This document shows positions 40,758 to 54,136 of a stretch of DNA of 64,000 bases, one piece after another (within the stretch, counting starts at the first letter, position 1; each line of letters opens with the position of its first letter). The DNA is from Liolophura sinensis. Taxonomy: Eukaryota; Mollusca; Polyplacophora; Chitonida; Chitonidae. The notes beneath the pieces were generated by a model. That model was not told the DNA's origin. It did not search any database and saw nothing but the letters and a program-made list of their open reading frames with translations. The position numbers and the translations under genes were made by a program. The stretch is taken from the NCBI RefSeq assembly GCF_032854445.1, contig NC_088301.1, positions 40,533,187 through 40,597,186 of the forward strand, given 5' to 3'.

Positions 40758-40900
40758 ACGACAGTCATGTTTTGGTGGTACTCGCATAGCTACTGATATG
40801 CTCTAAAGCCTCTTTCTTTTATGGCTGCAGTCTTCTGTTTTGGAGATCTTAAAGAGCTACTGATCTGCTTTAAAGTGATCAAAGCATTTTCATTTTTCAG

Positions 40901-40951
40901 GTTTGATTCAGCCTGAAATGATCTGTCAGAGTTGTTGTGAAAGAACTACAG
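40901..40951 (+). other. Candidate 51-nt exon
   Basis: The acceptor CATTTTTCAG (40891-40900) is strong; the donor CTACAG|GTATAT is moderate. One frame is open across all 51 nt (core QPEMICQSCCERT); the other two are closed. The peptide is not recognised and no adjacent coding exon was found. Confidence 0.15.
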
Positions 40952-41599
40952 GTATATAGTGCACCAACACATTCATAAGATTGATATCCAAGTCATTGAG
41001 AACTTCAATTGCATATATTATGATGGCTGTACACGTACAAATGTAAATTGAAACGTATCTGAAAAATGTTTAAATTAACATCAGATGAGTTTTAGTAGAT
41101 GGATCCATTGTCATCAGGAAATGACACATTATACCCCAAGGCCCTATACAGTTCATTTTGTCAGCTGAAGGACAATGCTTTCTTCCGACCAGACCATTGA
41201 TTTATTCCAAAGCCTTTTTGAAGAAATCACTCGAACGTATGTATTTACATGTAGCCAGTCATTCACACCTCTCAGGATTTCAGCTGACACATACACACCG
41301 GCTGTCTCTGTAAGTTTGTCTTCATTACATGTAGCTGAGTGTTATGTGGCATGGGGTAGGGGGTAGGTGTTCAGGGGTTTATGGCACACTGTTTCTCTTT
41401 ATAAGAAGGAATTAATCCACCCTAGTACACTAATGTCCTTAATTAAAATTCTTCTCAGGGTGTCCTTTCTATTTAGTTTATGTATGTTGCCCGGCTGCAG
41501 ACAGTCTACCCCTTGCACTGGTGTATGTATACAGATGCATGCGTTCATTGTTACTACCAGGTCCCAGTGTCATGAAACTGTCTCAGATCCAGGTCAAAT

Positions 41600-41621
41600 T
41601 TAGTCTAAACTTAGTCTAAAC
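41600..41621. repeat. 11-bp tandem duplication beside SINE
   Basis: TTAGTCTAAAC occurs twice in succession, eight bases before the SINE head at 41630. Confidence 0.75.
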
Positions 41622-41629
41622 CTCATTTT

Positions 41630-41849
41630 GGGGCCCTCCATGGCCAGCAGGCTGGCATACTAGTGGGGGGCAGTTACCCAGAAGCCTCTTACCAATGTGT
41701 CCCCTGGCTTTCTCTCAGGCGGCATGTGGGAAGGTCTGTCAGCAACCTGTTGATGGTCGTTGGTTCCCCTGGGCTCTGTCGTCATATACGTGAAATATAA
41801 TTGAGTACAGCGTAAAACATCAATCAAACATGAATAAATAAATAAATAG
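41630..41849 (+). mobile_element. tRNA-derived SINE copy with internal deletion
   Basis: In order on the plus strand: a degenerate tRNA-like head (GGGGCCCTCCATGGCC...), the body GTGGGAAGGTCTGTCAGCAA and GATGGTCGT...GGGCTCTG, the GAGTACAGCGTAAAACATCA block, and an (AATA)n tail ending at 41849. Compared with the copy at 56.7 kb it lacks the segment carrying the B-box-like GTTCAAGTCC and a second stretch after GGGCTCTG, so it should not be transcribable by Pol III. Confidence 0.7.
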
Positions 41850-44800
41850 TCATTAAAATTATGACTTATCTTACAAATTTTTAATTTAGTATTAATAGTT
41901 GCCCAACCTAAGTTTATCACTGAATTGAATAGCAGTGTTTAAGTTCAAGTTTCAGTACAGGAAAAATACCTCATGTTAAAGACAAATTTGGGTAAGAGAG
42001 ATTTACTCAGAGACTACGTTGTCATCAAGGAACAAAATACGTCTAAGGTTAACTGAAGATTTGAATGCTTGTATGGTGGTCAACTTGCAAATTCTGATCA
42101 TGTATTCTTCTAAGCTGTGAAGCAAATTTTTATCTCTTGTTTTTATTTCATGAGAGATTTATGGAAATGACCTGGCTAAAATAATAAACCAATGTATGGC
42201 ATGAATAGTAATCTTATACTGTTGGTAATGCCATGTGACTGTAAAGAGATTAACTTTTGAAAAAAACAAGAACAACAAAAAACAAGGATTTTTAGGAAAG
42301 TCTCTAGGCTTGGATTTTCCCTTTGAAATGTTGATTGAGTAAACCTCTCACAGAAATCAAGTATAAAGACTAAGCCACTACAAGTGTTGGGAAATTAATG
42401 AAATTCCCATTTTTGTATGGATTTTCTGGGTACTTGCAACACACATGAAGTGGTGTCTTTAAACGGTGTCATGCAAAGAATGAACCCAGACCATCAAGGT
42501 AATGCAAGACACTGTCAGGCTACAAGATGTTTACTTAGAAGTTTATTTGTTTACGATTTTCACTCCAGTTTTATACCCGCTGCTGTCATATTGACATTTG
42601 GATATTTTTTTAGCTTTGATTTTCACATGGGGATGCTTGTATTTCCCAGTGGCTCAGCTGTTGGGTGCAAACTGTACCACTATCCCCTAAAACAGAGCAG
42701 ATTGTTTTCTTTTTCTCTGACTTAACCCATCAGCCTTTTCTTTCTCCTTGTGCAATGGCTGACTCATCATCATCTGAGCTGGGTAGGCACATTAACCATT
42801 GAAGGGAAGATTACTGGTAATTATCACATTCACTAGTAATCTGATGAAAGATAGCCTTTATATCCTGTAAGATACAGTGTTCAACAAAAGTCTTGGAGAA
42901 ACAGTTTATAGATCTACTGGAATTGATAAAAAAGAAAGACTAGCCACATGTACAAGTACATGCAGTTACTGTACAGTATAAATGGGTTAGCCACCTTACC
43001 TACTTATTGGTTCACAAAAGAAGTATAAAATTCTTGTCTGCATCACAAAACACGCATAATAGGAACATTATGTAGTTGCTTGCAGTACTTCAGCACTGAC
43101 ATGTGGTAGAGACCATACGCCAGTGCTCTGATACAAGCACTGGGAAGAATTAAGGGACCTGAACAGCAAGTGTGACCCCAACAGCTGGAAAAAGCAACTT
43201 TTGTATCCAGTTTCAAACCTACCATACTCTAACCAACTGCTGCTCTTTTTCATGTAGTGGCGAAGGCAGAAATGTGAGGTGAAATAGGCCACTACAGACT
43301 TTGGTGGTAATGTGTTTTTATTGGGATTGTCACCCACATAAATATGTGACTGCTTGTGACTGCTATTATCAAAGATTTCTCTAAAGATTTACTCCTGACT
43401 TGCACTAAGATTAAGGATTTAATAAGTTCTTGGACTAGGTGGTCTGTGGCTAGAGATGGCTGTACAATCATATTCATCATTGATTGAAGTATGCATGTAT
43501 TTCATAAATAGATGAAGACAAGATATGTGTCAATATCATGCATAAGTTCACTTATAAGGCCTTATATGCCGTGTTTTCCACTGAGGCATAACATGAGGTG
43601 AAGCACTAATTATTTGTACAATAATATGATCATTTGATCCAAATATACCTATTTACTGGTGTATAATAATCTTGGGATTTATAATTGTGTTTGAAATAAT
43701 AGAAGGATGTTTTATTTCTTGGTGTTTGTCAATATGAAAGAATATTCATAACATCTTTTACAAATGTAATGGGTTCTCTGCAGGTAAGCCCTAGTTTACC
43801 AGTGGACTGGTAAGATGCCTGACAAGTTAGATCCCCTAGGGATACACTGATTCACAACTTTAAATTTAGAATTTCACAAACCATTCATTATATATCTTTG
43901 ATTCAACCAAGATGTTATTATTTGTTAAATTATATAATGTATGTCATTTGACATGCCTGAGGCTATATTGTCCTGAATATTGTATTTCAGTTTATAGTGA
44001 GATCTTATAGTACATATCAAAATTTAATGTGTACATAAATATCACTGTAGATTTCTTACTCCCGTGTGACAGTTATGTGATAATTGAATTTTGAAAAAAA
44101 AATTTATTTTTATTTTTGATAAACTTAGTCTTAATGATTACATCTTAAGGATAATTATGAATGTGGATGAAAAATGTTTTTAAAAATTAGCTGCTGACTA
44201 ATGAAATTATCAAATGGAATTATTGTGTCATTTGATGAGCAACATTACATACAAAAGGACGTTGTGTGCTACTGCCGGCACATCTGATGTAAATTATAGA
44301 TACATCTATTGCTTTACAGCAGGATAGATGCAATGCGAAGTCATCCATTTCCCTAGGGAGGATTAATTCGGTCCTTCTGTTGATGCAAAAACACTTCCGC
44401 AGATCTTCTAATGCGCTTGGCTTAGGAAAAAAAAAAACAGGGTATATTGGATTACTTCACAGGTATTTTTCAGACTGGATGTCCTAGATCCCTGGAAACA
44501 AGAATCAATATGTTGCTTAAAGATGGTAAATACCACGTGTGTGTTATCAAATACATGTGCACTTAGATAACTCTGCAGGCTTACCCGTCAGCTTTCAGAG
44601 AAGGGGATACATGTACTGCACTTTATGCTTATAACCAATCCAGCTCTGCCTGAGAGGCCCCATCTTCACCCTCCTACTATTACTGGCTCACATTAGGTGT
44701 GTGATAGGATCAGCGAGTTCATCTTGGTGACAGATGGTAACATATAGCTTTATACCCAGTGAAGAGAGTAATTAATGGCTCCATTACATGGCTAAATAGA

Positions 44801-47800
44801 AAGGTGCTCCAAAGGTGAAAACATGTTACTAACAGGTGTCGTGTCATGAGCATGGAGAATACAACACTCGCCTCGAGATGTGGGCAAGTCTTTGGCTGAC
44901 AACTTATTTTTTTGTCTTGAATGCTCACTTCAAGCATAATTACAAAGGGCACGTAATGTTTTGTTTGGAATATGAAAGAGTGGTCTGTTTCTGACTACAT
45001 GTACCTGAATGCTAAGAGACCAATAAAATACACAGCAACAGCCCTATACTTTATGTCTTTCTCTCTTTATGTGATCATTTTTTTTTGTTAAATGTTTACA
45101 GTATCAAACAAAACAGGTCATCCGTGAAATAGTAGTTGTAAATGTGTCTTAAAATTAGAACTTTCAGTATGCTTATTATATTTAATAGGAACTTATTTTA
45201 AGGAAATATTGTTTTCAGAACTGTTATGGTGTTCTGTTAATGGATGTCCAAGATGTGATTTTGTTTTTAATACTGTACATGTCATAGTGATATTATATTG
45301 ACAAAGTTGATCTTTGACCTGAAAAATTACAACCTGTATACATATTACGGAACCCCCATTGAGGTGTTTTTTTTGATGAATGACATTTTTGGGAGTTGGC
45401 CCTGCAATTTTTGACCTGTAACGTCCACCTTGATTGACAGCTGATATACAAACATCTGTTTTGATGCATAGATTAAAATAATAAAAGAACTTCAAACAAG
45501 ATAAAGAGCAAGAAGTATACAGTTTGATTCTCAATCAGATTGGTGGGGTTCTTTGAGTCCAAATATCAAGCTCATTTCATCTAGACATGGTGGCCAGTTT
45601 TAATGTCACTACTACCTGAAGAGCCTCAGGTGTGTGTTGTGTCTGACTTTTGCACAAACAGATCCTGAGATTGATCAGAAGACGCCTCAGTTGAGGTGCA
45701 GCCAGTGGACATTGGAGTCAATACAAATCAATTTGTCCCAGCCATTTTGGGTAGATTTTGCCACGGACCTTGCCCTAAGTACATTTATCTTGGGTTAGTC
45801 TATCCGGTGACTGAAAGGAGAAGCATTGAGTTGTAAGTAGGATGGGACTGGGGGTCTGATGGGTTTTACTCTCTTGGTGACCTGGCAGCTGCTTCTGTGA
45901 ACACACAGACAACCTGTCTCACCCCAAGAGACCCCTCCGCTGCCGTAGGGTCAGTTTAGGCGATCCCTGTACCCTCCTTCAATCCCACACCTCTTCAAAA
46001 TGCTGCAGTGAATGATCCTTGTGAAAGTTCTGAATTGGCAAAGTTCCTAGGTACTCTGTACCTTTAGTCTGCATGTTAACCCCAGGCTCATTTATACATA
46101 TGAGTGTTGTCAGACTTGTGGCATGATACTATCTGGAAAGCCCAGTTCTGACCGCATCAAGCCTAATCTTGGAGCCAAACTCACCTAGAAAATGCTGGTA
46201 TATTTTGGTCTGTGCTGCTAAAATGTGTGACATATCAGATTCATTGTCAGCAGAGATTTTAGGGGATATTTTGGTTAAGCATTTTCTGTGTATTTATATT
46301 ATTGCATTTAATTGCACTTAATTGTTACTTAAGATCTGAAATAAGCAGATTGTGTTTGACAAGAGAAAGAAAACTTAATTTTGTAATGCGCTGTATTTCA
46401 TAAGTAAGTTGAACTCTTAGCTAAAGAAAGAAACAAAGCGGGAAACGAGAAAAAAAAACAACAAATGACTGTATAGAAAATATACAACAAACAAAAGCCT
46501 GTCTGCCCCATGGATGATTGGGTGTTTTGGACCGGACGGAGATTGAGACCTGAATTACCATTTTGGAATGAAGTTTCATAAATGTAAAGAAACCAAGAGC
46601 TTTGGTTTTGGGTGTGTGAGCAGGGAGGGATAGATTCCATATGGGGGATGAGAAAAACTAGCATTAAAGCAAATAAGCTCTGTCATATAATGATATCACT
46701 CAAACTCTGTTCCACTGGGATAAGGGAGTTAAGGGTATTAAGGGAATGCTATAAACATCCTCTCTACATCCCCCTTCAATCGCCATGGCAACATTATTTA
46801 ATACAGCATTCCCTTCACATGAAGTAAAGATAAGTTTTTCTATTTTTTTTTTTCTTTGTGGTAACATATTTTATGTCTGGAGAGAAAACATCTTTTGCAT
46901 ATGAGAAAGAGGCATCAGAGTTGAAAACTGCTGCTGCTAATAGTGTTAACAACATTTCCTTATTATTTCCTTGTACAGAACCCTACCAAAACTAGGGCCA
47001 TTAATGCCAGCTGGGCAATTTAGTGGGGAACATTAAAGGCACACAATTAGGGAGGTATTACTCCATGAAAGTTCTGTAATAAAGGGACGCTGTTTGAGTG
47101 GAGAATCAGGATGAATTAGTGAGATGATTGACCCTCACCGTTACGTCGCATTAACAAGCAGTTTATCTGCCCTTTACTGCTGTCCTGTCACTCTGTGCAC
47201 CTCATTTGTCGACTGAGCCCTTGCCAAACGTCACAGGTATAAATTTTCAGAATTACCGCTACGGGTTTTAATTAAACTGTTTATTCCAGATGATTGTGTT
47301 GATGTGCTGTGTGTGCGTGTATGTCTGGTTATCTGGCTGGAGACCTACCACTGAGACGATATGGGATAAAAAGATAAAAGAGAATGCATATGATGGCTCA
47401 TGGTATTGGTTAATTGTATCCAAGATTTTCACCAATTTCGAAATTGATTTTGACTCGTATCAAATTACCCAGAGAAAGACACGCTGTTAGTATATAATAC
47501 TTATATAATATGATTCATGCAGATGTTTTTGTTTTGATTTAAACATAAATGAAAAATACGACTTTCAGAAGTGAAAAAATGGGAATTATACTGACTTTTT
47601 TTTTTGCTGGTTTTACATACATGTAGGTATAGATTCCAGATGTTCTTTACATGGGCTTTAGGTATTGCCTTGTAGATGTACTACTCAGGTTCTGAATAGA
47701 TTGCAGAGAGTAATTGATCATTTTTGCTCTGTTTATCCAATTAATAACATGGTCAGAGCTAAATATACCTGCGATAAATGGTAGGTAGCTGGATAGTTAA

Positions 47801-49189
47801 GTATTGACAGAGACCCCCCTTAACCTTCATTGGCTCATTCCTGGTTATTATCCTGAGGTGTGGTCGTTTTCATTGGGCTTTCTGCTGAGAGAATCTTGCT
47901 TGTAAATTTAGATGAACTCCTGTCACTGGCATCACCTGTGCTTTGGTAAGGGCCTAAATTAAGATGGTCGTGGCTGGGGGGATGATTATAGTATGACATA
48001 ATCCACGCTTAAGAGCCATCTGCCTTCTTTTACCTGAAGGAGGACAACCTGGGTAATTGACAGGCTGATTGTTAATCGGACTTCAGCATACCGACATGAC
48101 TTCCAGGGCAGAGACATGACTTCCTGGGCAGATCGCGCAGGGAGCTTCTTCAGTACAATGACTGGCGATCGTATAATGCACCTTACATGCTGACAGAGAA
48201 ATGTTTGTGGGTTTCTTGGGAGGGAGGGTCTAGTAGAAGAGATGAGTCTAAATGGATTCGCTCTAGCAGTTGAGCCAAAGTTTAATGGTAGGTTTTTACA
48301 ATTAGCACCTGTGTAAGCTTGTTAGCCATAAAGAAAGAAAAAACACCGAATTGCATTGTGTGGTAAAGGCTGAAATGGTTGGTTGCATTGGTGTCAGAGA
48401 TGTTGTGGCGGTGTTGCAGCAGCATTGGTGTTGCAGCTGCACATTGCATCAGGGGAATGGCAGAGAGATAACTATGTCATGAATATGACCTGCCTTCTCA
48501 GGAAGTCCTTTTCCCTGTCTTGTGTGATCAGAGTTTGCTAAAGCTCATCCGGCCCTAAGAATTCTGTTGACAGAATGTCGTGATGTATGTCACCATGGCT
48601 TACATGACATGATCTCGCGGCATAACCTAAGCAAAGGAATCCCCACTGTGTTGAATGCTGAGAAGTCTGCAGATAGCTGTATAAAAAGAAGATTCCGCCC
48701 CAAGTCTTCCTCCATGTAATAACATTTGTGGGACAAGGTTTTTTTGACCATCTGAATTTGTAGGTGACAAGATTTTTTGACGTTCTTTTCGTTATTGTCT
48801 GAGCTGCAAGTCAAGCAGAGCAAGGCGTCATCTTGTGGGAAAGCTCAACAAGAGCTTTTGTATGTGAGGCATTGCATGCTTTGGAACCTGAATTGCTGAG
48901 GTCCAACCATTTGCAGTTGCATGTTCATGTATTCTCACCTTTGCAGAGTTTAATACTCGTTAGCATAACACCGAGTGCGTTCGATGGCGACGACCACCTC
49001 TTAGAAACATGGCTCAGGGTGACCATGGGGTATGTGCCTCCATCTGTCCTTGTCCATGTCTGATATCATGCATGATTACCTGATGGCTGTCTTAGCGTAC
49101 AGCCGTCATACACGGTCACAATCACTCCCTTACACCAAACAGATGTGAATAACGGCTGTCTATACTCTGTCAATGCGTAGTCGCGGGCA
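41850..49189. other. Non-coding stretch, no gene seen
   Basis: No recognisable coding sequence or mobile element was found. Short minus-strand exon-like string at 46185-46214 (TTTAGCAG acceptor, CTAG|GTGAGT donor, 30 nt) is too weak to call. The sequence becomes less AT-rich from about 47 kb towards the candidate first exon. Confidence 0.6.
48093..48132. repeat. 20-bp tandem duplication
   Basis: GACATGACTTCCAGGGCAGA at 48093-48112 is followed directly by the same 20 nt with one substitution. It is a recent-looking local duplication. Confidence 0.88.
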
Positions 49190-49681
49190 GTGATGTGGGG
49201 TTGCAGGGAGAGGCAGAGAGAGCCCCGCAGCTAAACCTCATATGCACAAGGCAAGTGAGTGAGAGGAATGAATCTAAACAAAGCATTGCAGTGTGACTGG
49301 AGCAGCAGTAGCAGCCGAGGAGGCTCAGTAGTAGCTGTTGTGCTGGTAGTGCATGTTCCCAGTACTGGGGCTAACCTAGGGCTGCCAGTTCAGTGGCAGA
49401 CCCAGTCAGTGGGTGTCAGAAAGTGAAGTGGAATACAGCCATACACTACAGAAGGCTAATTGGGTGAGGACAGGTTTAATAGTTACTGCCAGCCTCTAGT
49501 CTGCCTGTATTCTCCTATAACTGTCTTCTTCTTACTTGGATACCTATAAGCCTGTTGGAAGAGACTGGCAACCGTTAACAGGGCTGTAAGGATGTAGCTG
49601 CTGTGTACTACTGTTAATAGAGGGAAGAGCTGTGCTGATGTTTATACTTTTGACTTGTGCACTGGTACAAAGCTGAGAAGG
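49190..49681 (+). other. Candidate non-coding first exon of the plexin transcript
   Basis: This block is locally richer in GC than its surroundings: 49201-49260 counts 33/60 and 49321-49380 counts 32/60. It lacks a long reading frame and ends at AGAAGG|GTGAGT, one of the best donors in the window. The acceptor at 59747 would pair with it, giving a 10.07 kb intron. A non-coding first exon followed by a long intron and a large signal-plus-sema exon is the usual plexin layout. The left boundary is a guess; no TATA box was found. It could belong to another transcript. Confidence 0.35.
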
Positions 49682-50519
49682 GTGAGTTCACATCTCTAGG
49701 CTGTCATCTGTGTGTGCCTGACCCAGGGTATGTGTTGGGCGATATATATTTGAAATGAAGAGGAGATCACCAGTCTAGTCTATCTTTAATACAACAGCCC
49801 TACTATCATAGGTGGGGAAATGGCTAGGTGTTTAACATGACATATTTACGACCAGCACGCCTGGATATTCATGTAGATATTATGTGCTTTATTACTTGTC
49901 TAGAATGAATTAAATTACATTCAGAGGTTTGAACAGGTGACATGTGTGTCAGTACATAGTGTTTGCCATTTGTAAATTCTATAATAAGCTATACTGTGAA
50001 CAATCAATATACTCTGGTGTAAGTTACATTTACCTGTATACTTAGGTGAAAGGATGCACCGTTGTATAGTCTTAAATGTGCCACACAGATATTGATACAT
50101 GTACATGTACCTGTTTCATATTACACACTTACTGTTGTTCCATAGGTTATGTTGTCACTCATTTTAGAAGATTAATACTTGCCTTTTTAAGATTGTGTTA
50201 GACTAGAGAGCTCTTGAAAGTTGATTCATATTACTCTAGTTAAGGGTTCTTACCTTGTCATTTCTGTCTTTTTCTTTTGATGTTATCCATGAAGCTGAAA
50301 GGCCTTTGGCATTAATCATGGATCATGTATGTTTCTGTCCTCAACATAACATATACCTGGTCTAATGCTATTTTATCTTTAAAATCATAAACTGTTTGAT
50401 GTGACATCAGGGCACAGCTCAAAGGATAATGATAAGAAAAAGTAAGGAAGAAAAAACATAGTTAGCGTACTTTGTGATAATTGTCTAATGTATATTCCAT
50501 CTAAGTCGCCTGTCAGTTG

Positions 50520-50543
50520 TTTTTTTTTTTTTGTTTTTTTTTT
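50520..50543. repeat. Poly-T with one G interruption
   Basis: Thirteen T, a G, then ten T, similar in form to the tract at 17.55 kb. No adjoining element body is recognised. Confidence 0.85.
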
Positions 50544-53500
50544 CTTGTTTTCATATTTATTAAGACACAAGGTGTTAAAAAGGTTGAGAACTCTGCTGTC
50601 ATAACAGTATTTGTGTGAAGTTAACCAGGCAGACAGTTTTTCATTAATACCTTCCTCGTATCAGATCAGAGCCAAGTCTTATCAGTCTTCTTACTGTCAG
50701 GCCAGAGATGTTTCTCATTTGATGTACAGATTTTTTACTGACATGCTAATTTCCTTAATGGTAAAATTTAAACTGTAACATCTGCAGTTATGCTTCTTCA
50801 GTGTTTTAATGCATAACCTTTATAGTTCTAAATCTGTCAGTCGCATTGATGTGCTCGGTTCAGCACTGTTGAGAGTAAGGATCATTATTTTAAACTGTTC
50901 TGAACTCCTCAGATAGTACATATTGTGGAGGGTTAAAGGAAGATTGGGATAAAACATTTTGTTTGAACATTCATGCGTTCGAAAATTCGAAGGGTGAGCA
51001 TTTTATGAAACATTGCTTTTTTGTTCTTGTTTGATTTCTGTTTTTTTTTTCTCTTCTTACTGTTCATACAGACCAATATAGATTTAGTGATTTAGGTATA
51101 CTTTTATCACAACTTTCACAGATTTCTGCAGACATGTTTATGAATGTGTGTGTATCAGAAATGTCTGCATGCCATCAGATGCTTCCCAAGCCATCCTCAA
51201 AAGACCCATTGACCAGAAGGATTACTTAGATGTTTTGTGAATTCATGAGAGAGGGAAACTGCTGGCCTGTTTTCTCTCTTCTCTAGGGCATCCATAAACA
51301 AGAGAATTCCATTCACAGTCCCAAACTTGTGAATGTGATTGGATTGTCTCTGATCTCGCCTCAAGTGTGTTAGATCTCTGTCTCCCATCTGACTGCATAC
51401 TCTCGCAATGAGGACTGCTGTCCATTCGGAAAAAGTCATACGAAGTGCATTTTCTCCCTGAGATTTGACCACCGCATTTGATTACCATCTACTCTGTTAC
51501 CCTACTTTGATCTGACAAATTCGATTGGCTACATCACGCCCCCCTGACAAAAATAGCTGATTGCTTTGTAACAGAGAATTTTAGTAGCACCTCCATGGCA
51601 CTGATAAATCAGAGCAAGGGTTTGTTGGCGTTGGGGATGTGCCTTTTTGCTCAGTGAACATACACATGGGTAACGTTTACTCAGATGCTTCCAGGTGACT
51701 TTCAATCCACTGAAGTGGAAGTGTGGACAATGCTTGGATATAAGGGATGGAATGTTATTATTGCATTGCACAAAATATGCCAAAATGTCCACATTTCTGT
51801 AAATATACATCTTAAAAGTTGCATCTACTTTCCAGAAAGTTAGTCTTTGACCACTATATCTGTTAACAAACAAAATGAATTGTTCATTGCAAAAAAAAAT
51901 TATCATTGACTGATACTGTGACATTGCAGAAAATTCTGTTATTTTGTGAAGATTGCATATGGTTGCATTCAAAAGATTTAATGACATTTTAAATTTGCAG
52001 GTTGAATTCTTATAGACGAATGCTAACAAAGGCTGTAACAGCTTCCTTTGAAGTTCACTGAAGCATGAAGTTCAATATAATGATAATCAGAGCTTCCTAC
52101 CAATTGATTGCTTGGCTGAAGAGGCAGATGGCCATTGCCTGATATACAGTTAGTATTCGGGCATGCTCATATACACAAAAGATGCATACTGGACATACAT
52201 GGGAGGGTCATGATCTCCCTATTAAGAGCAGTTGTATGCATTCCAGTATGAAAGGATCCTTTTGTCCTACAACACAAGAAGGCTACCTTTATTTGTCCTG
52301 GGTTTATTTTATTTCAGGTATGATTTGTTGTAATCAAGTAAAGCTGATAATAAAGTTCCTGTCCTTTGTCCATATTAGAGTGGTTTAAAGACCTGTTATT
52401 TTCACATCTTCATAATTAGGAATTAGAGCTTTTAGGAGAGAATACATGAAGACCCCCACACACTGTGGCTTCTGTGCACACCTGTCTTCTATATAAACAG
52501 GTGCTCTTATGGTGTCCGTCTGGAAGCATTCTCACACGGTCAACAACAACTAAAGCACATGTGTTGTGTCAGCAGCCATGCATGCACAGATAGAATGAGT
52601 TTGGAATGGTATATATACACAGTTTTCTTGAGGCTGTCAAAGAAACTGTTTTGTCGTGGATGCTGAACCTGTAACCTTGTCATGGTCCTTTTTAATGCAC
52701 ACAAAGCGAAAAAAAATAGGTAAACATAAAAAAAGGTTGTCAAGATGTTTGATGTGGAGAACAGCAAGCCTTTGTTAGATAGCAGAAAATCAGTCTGAAA
52801 ACAGCTTTTTATGCAGCTTTACATATGTGTGTATCAAACAAATATGACTAAGTTTATTGTTATGCCTGTGAAAAAAGAATTTTGTGCATGAAAAAGCTGA
52901 TAGTTTCAAGATTGTTGCACTTGGAATACCTTTTTATGGCAGACATGTCTGGCATTCTTCCCAAACAACAGTTTTAAATCCATTATCTTCTGCCTCATAG
53001 TTCCGATACCCTGTTTGAATTCCAGTAGATTTTTCCCCACCCATTTTCACATGTTGAACACGTAGAGTTTGGTATTGTTTCCTGTCTAGACATATGTAGA
53101 AAAGACATCATGTGATCACTGCGAAATCTATTTTCGCTGGATGTTTATTTATTCATAATGTAGGACAGTCACAAAGCTGTATAATACCCAGAGCTCTCTG
53201 TAAAAGCCAGGTGTTATTTGTCTTCTAGCATGCGCCCTGAAGCCCACCTGGGAGTTACACTTGTACATTATACATTGTATCACTTTTATATATATCTGGC
53301 TGTTGTTACCATAGATGTACGTGCTGGATCTCTGTTACACCAGGTGTAGTTCTGGCTCAGAGTGCAAGCATTAAGCCAGGTGATTCATAGACTGGGCAGT
53401 GGGATTACATTATAGGCGTTTGTATGGAATGATTATGTAACATTAGGCAATAGACAGCATAAAGCCAGCTGGTAGCTTTCAATGCAGTCATTAAGGTTCA

Positions 53501-54108
53501 TCCAGCCTCCTTTTCATGCAATGCTCCATGTGCACACCAGCACATGTATTAATTTTTGGCACATTACGAGGTGAGACAAGAGCTGTGCTGGTAACTTCCC
53601 TACTCCCAGACAAACCAATACATTCATTATTCATGGAATGGAAGCTCTATAGGTATGTAGTTGTTGATGCTTTGACAAGCCTTCCCCTGACTGTGGGCAT
53701 GTGTGGCTTGATAAGCTACCCTGTATGTGACAGCTTTGCCATATGCAAGACCTGGTATGACTGGGACATTTGGTTCTGATCTGTCTCACTTCTCCCATTC
53801 CACATTTGACCTGGGTCTTCACCTCTGAGCGAGGCAATATATGTATCCAGTGTGTATGTATGAATTTTTATACAATGCACATTGCAGAGCATATTTTCAA
53901 TTTTTTAATTTTCAACAGCTAAATTGTTCTATAGAATTTACATTTTTGGAATGGGTTTATGACACTTTGTGTATACTATAGGTAAATGTACATGTACATT
54001 ATTTTTATGCAGAGATCCTGGAGACCCAACAGTACATATTTATAAGATCTTTAGTACATGTCAGCAAATCAACACTGCTATTGTTTGGGACCTTATACAT
54101 GACTATAG

Positions 54109-54136
54109 AGTGGTACCTTCATAGTGGTACCTTCAT
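54109..54136. repeat. 14-bp tandem duplication
   Basis: AGTGGTACCTTCAT occurs twice in direct succession without change. Confidence 0.85.

Larger units (their letters stand above)
32940..41629. other. Non-coding stretch, no gene seen
   Basis: Two longer minus-strand frames (33502-33930, 142 codons; 35965-36363, 132 codons) show no family signature; the second owes its proline run to the G-rich tract. A strong lone acceptor ends at 38597 (TTCTTTCTTACAG) without a matching donor. Confidence 0.65.

Noticed and set aside
43787-43811. Exon-like string after TTCTCTGCAG with GTAAGC/GTAAGA donors
   Set aside because: The AG is itself the donor context, and the resulting block is about 24 nt; overlapping signals look fortuitous.
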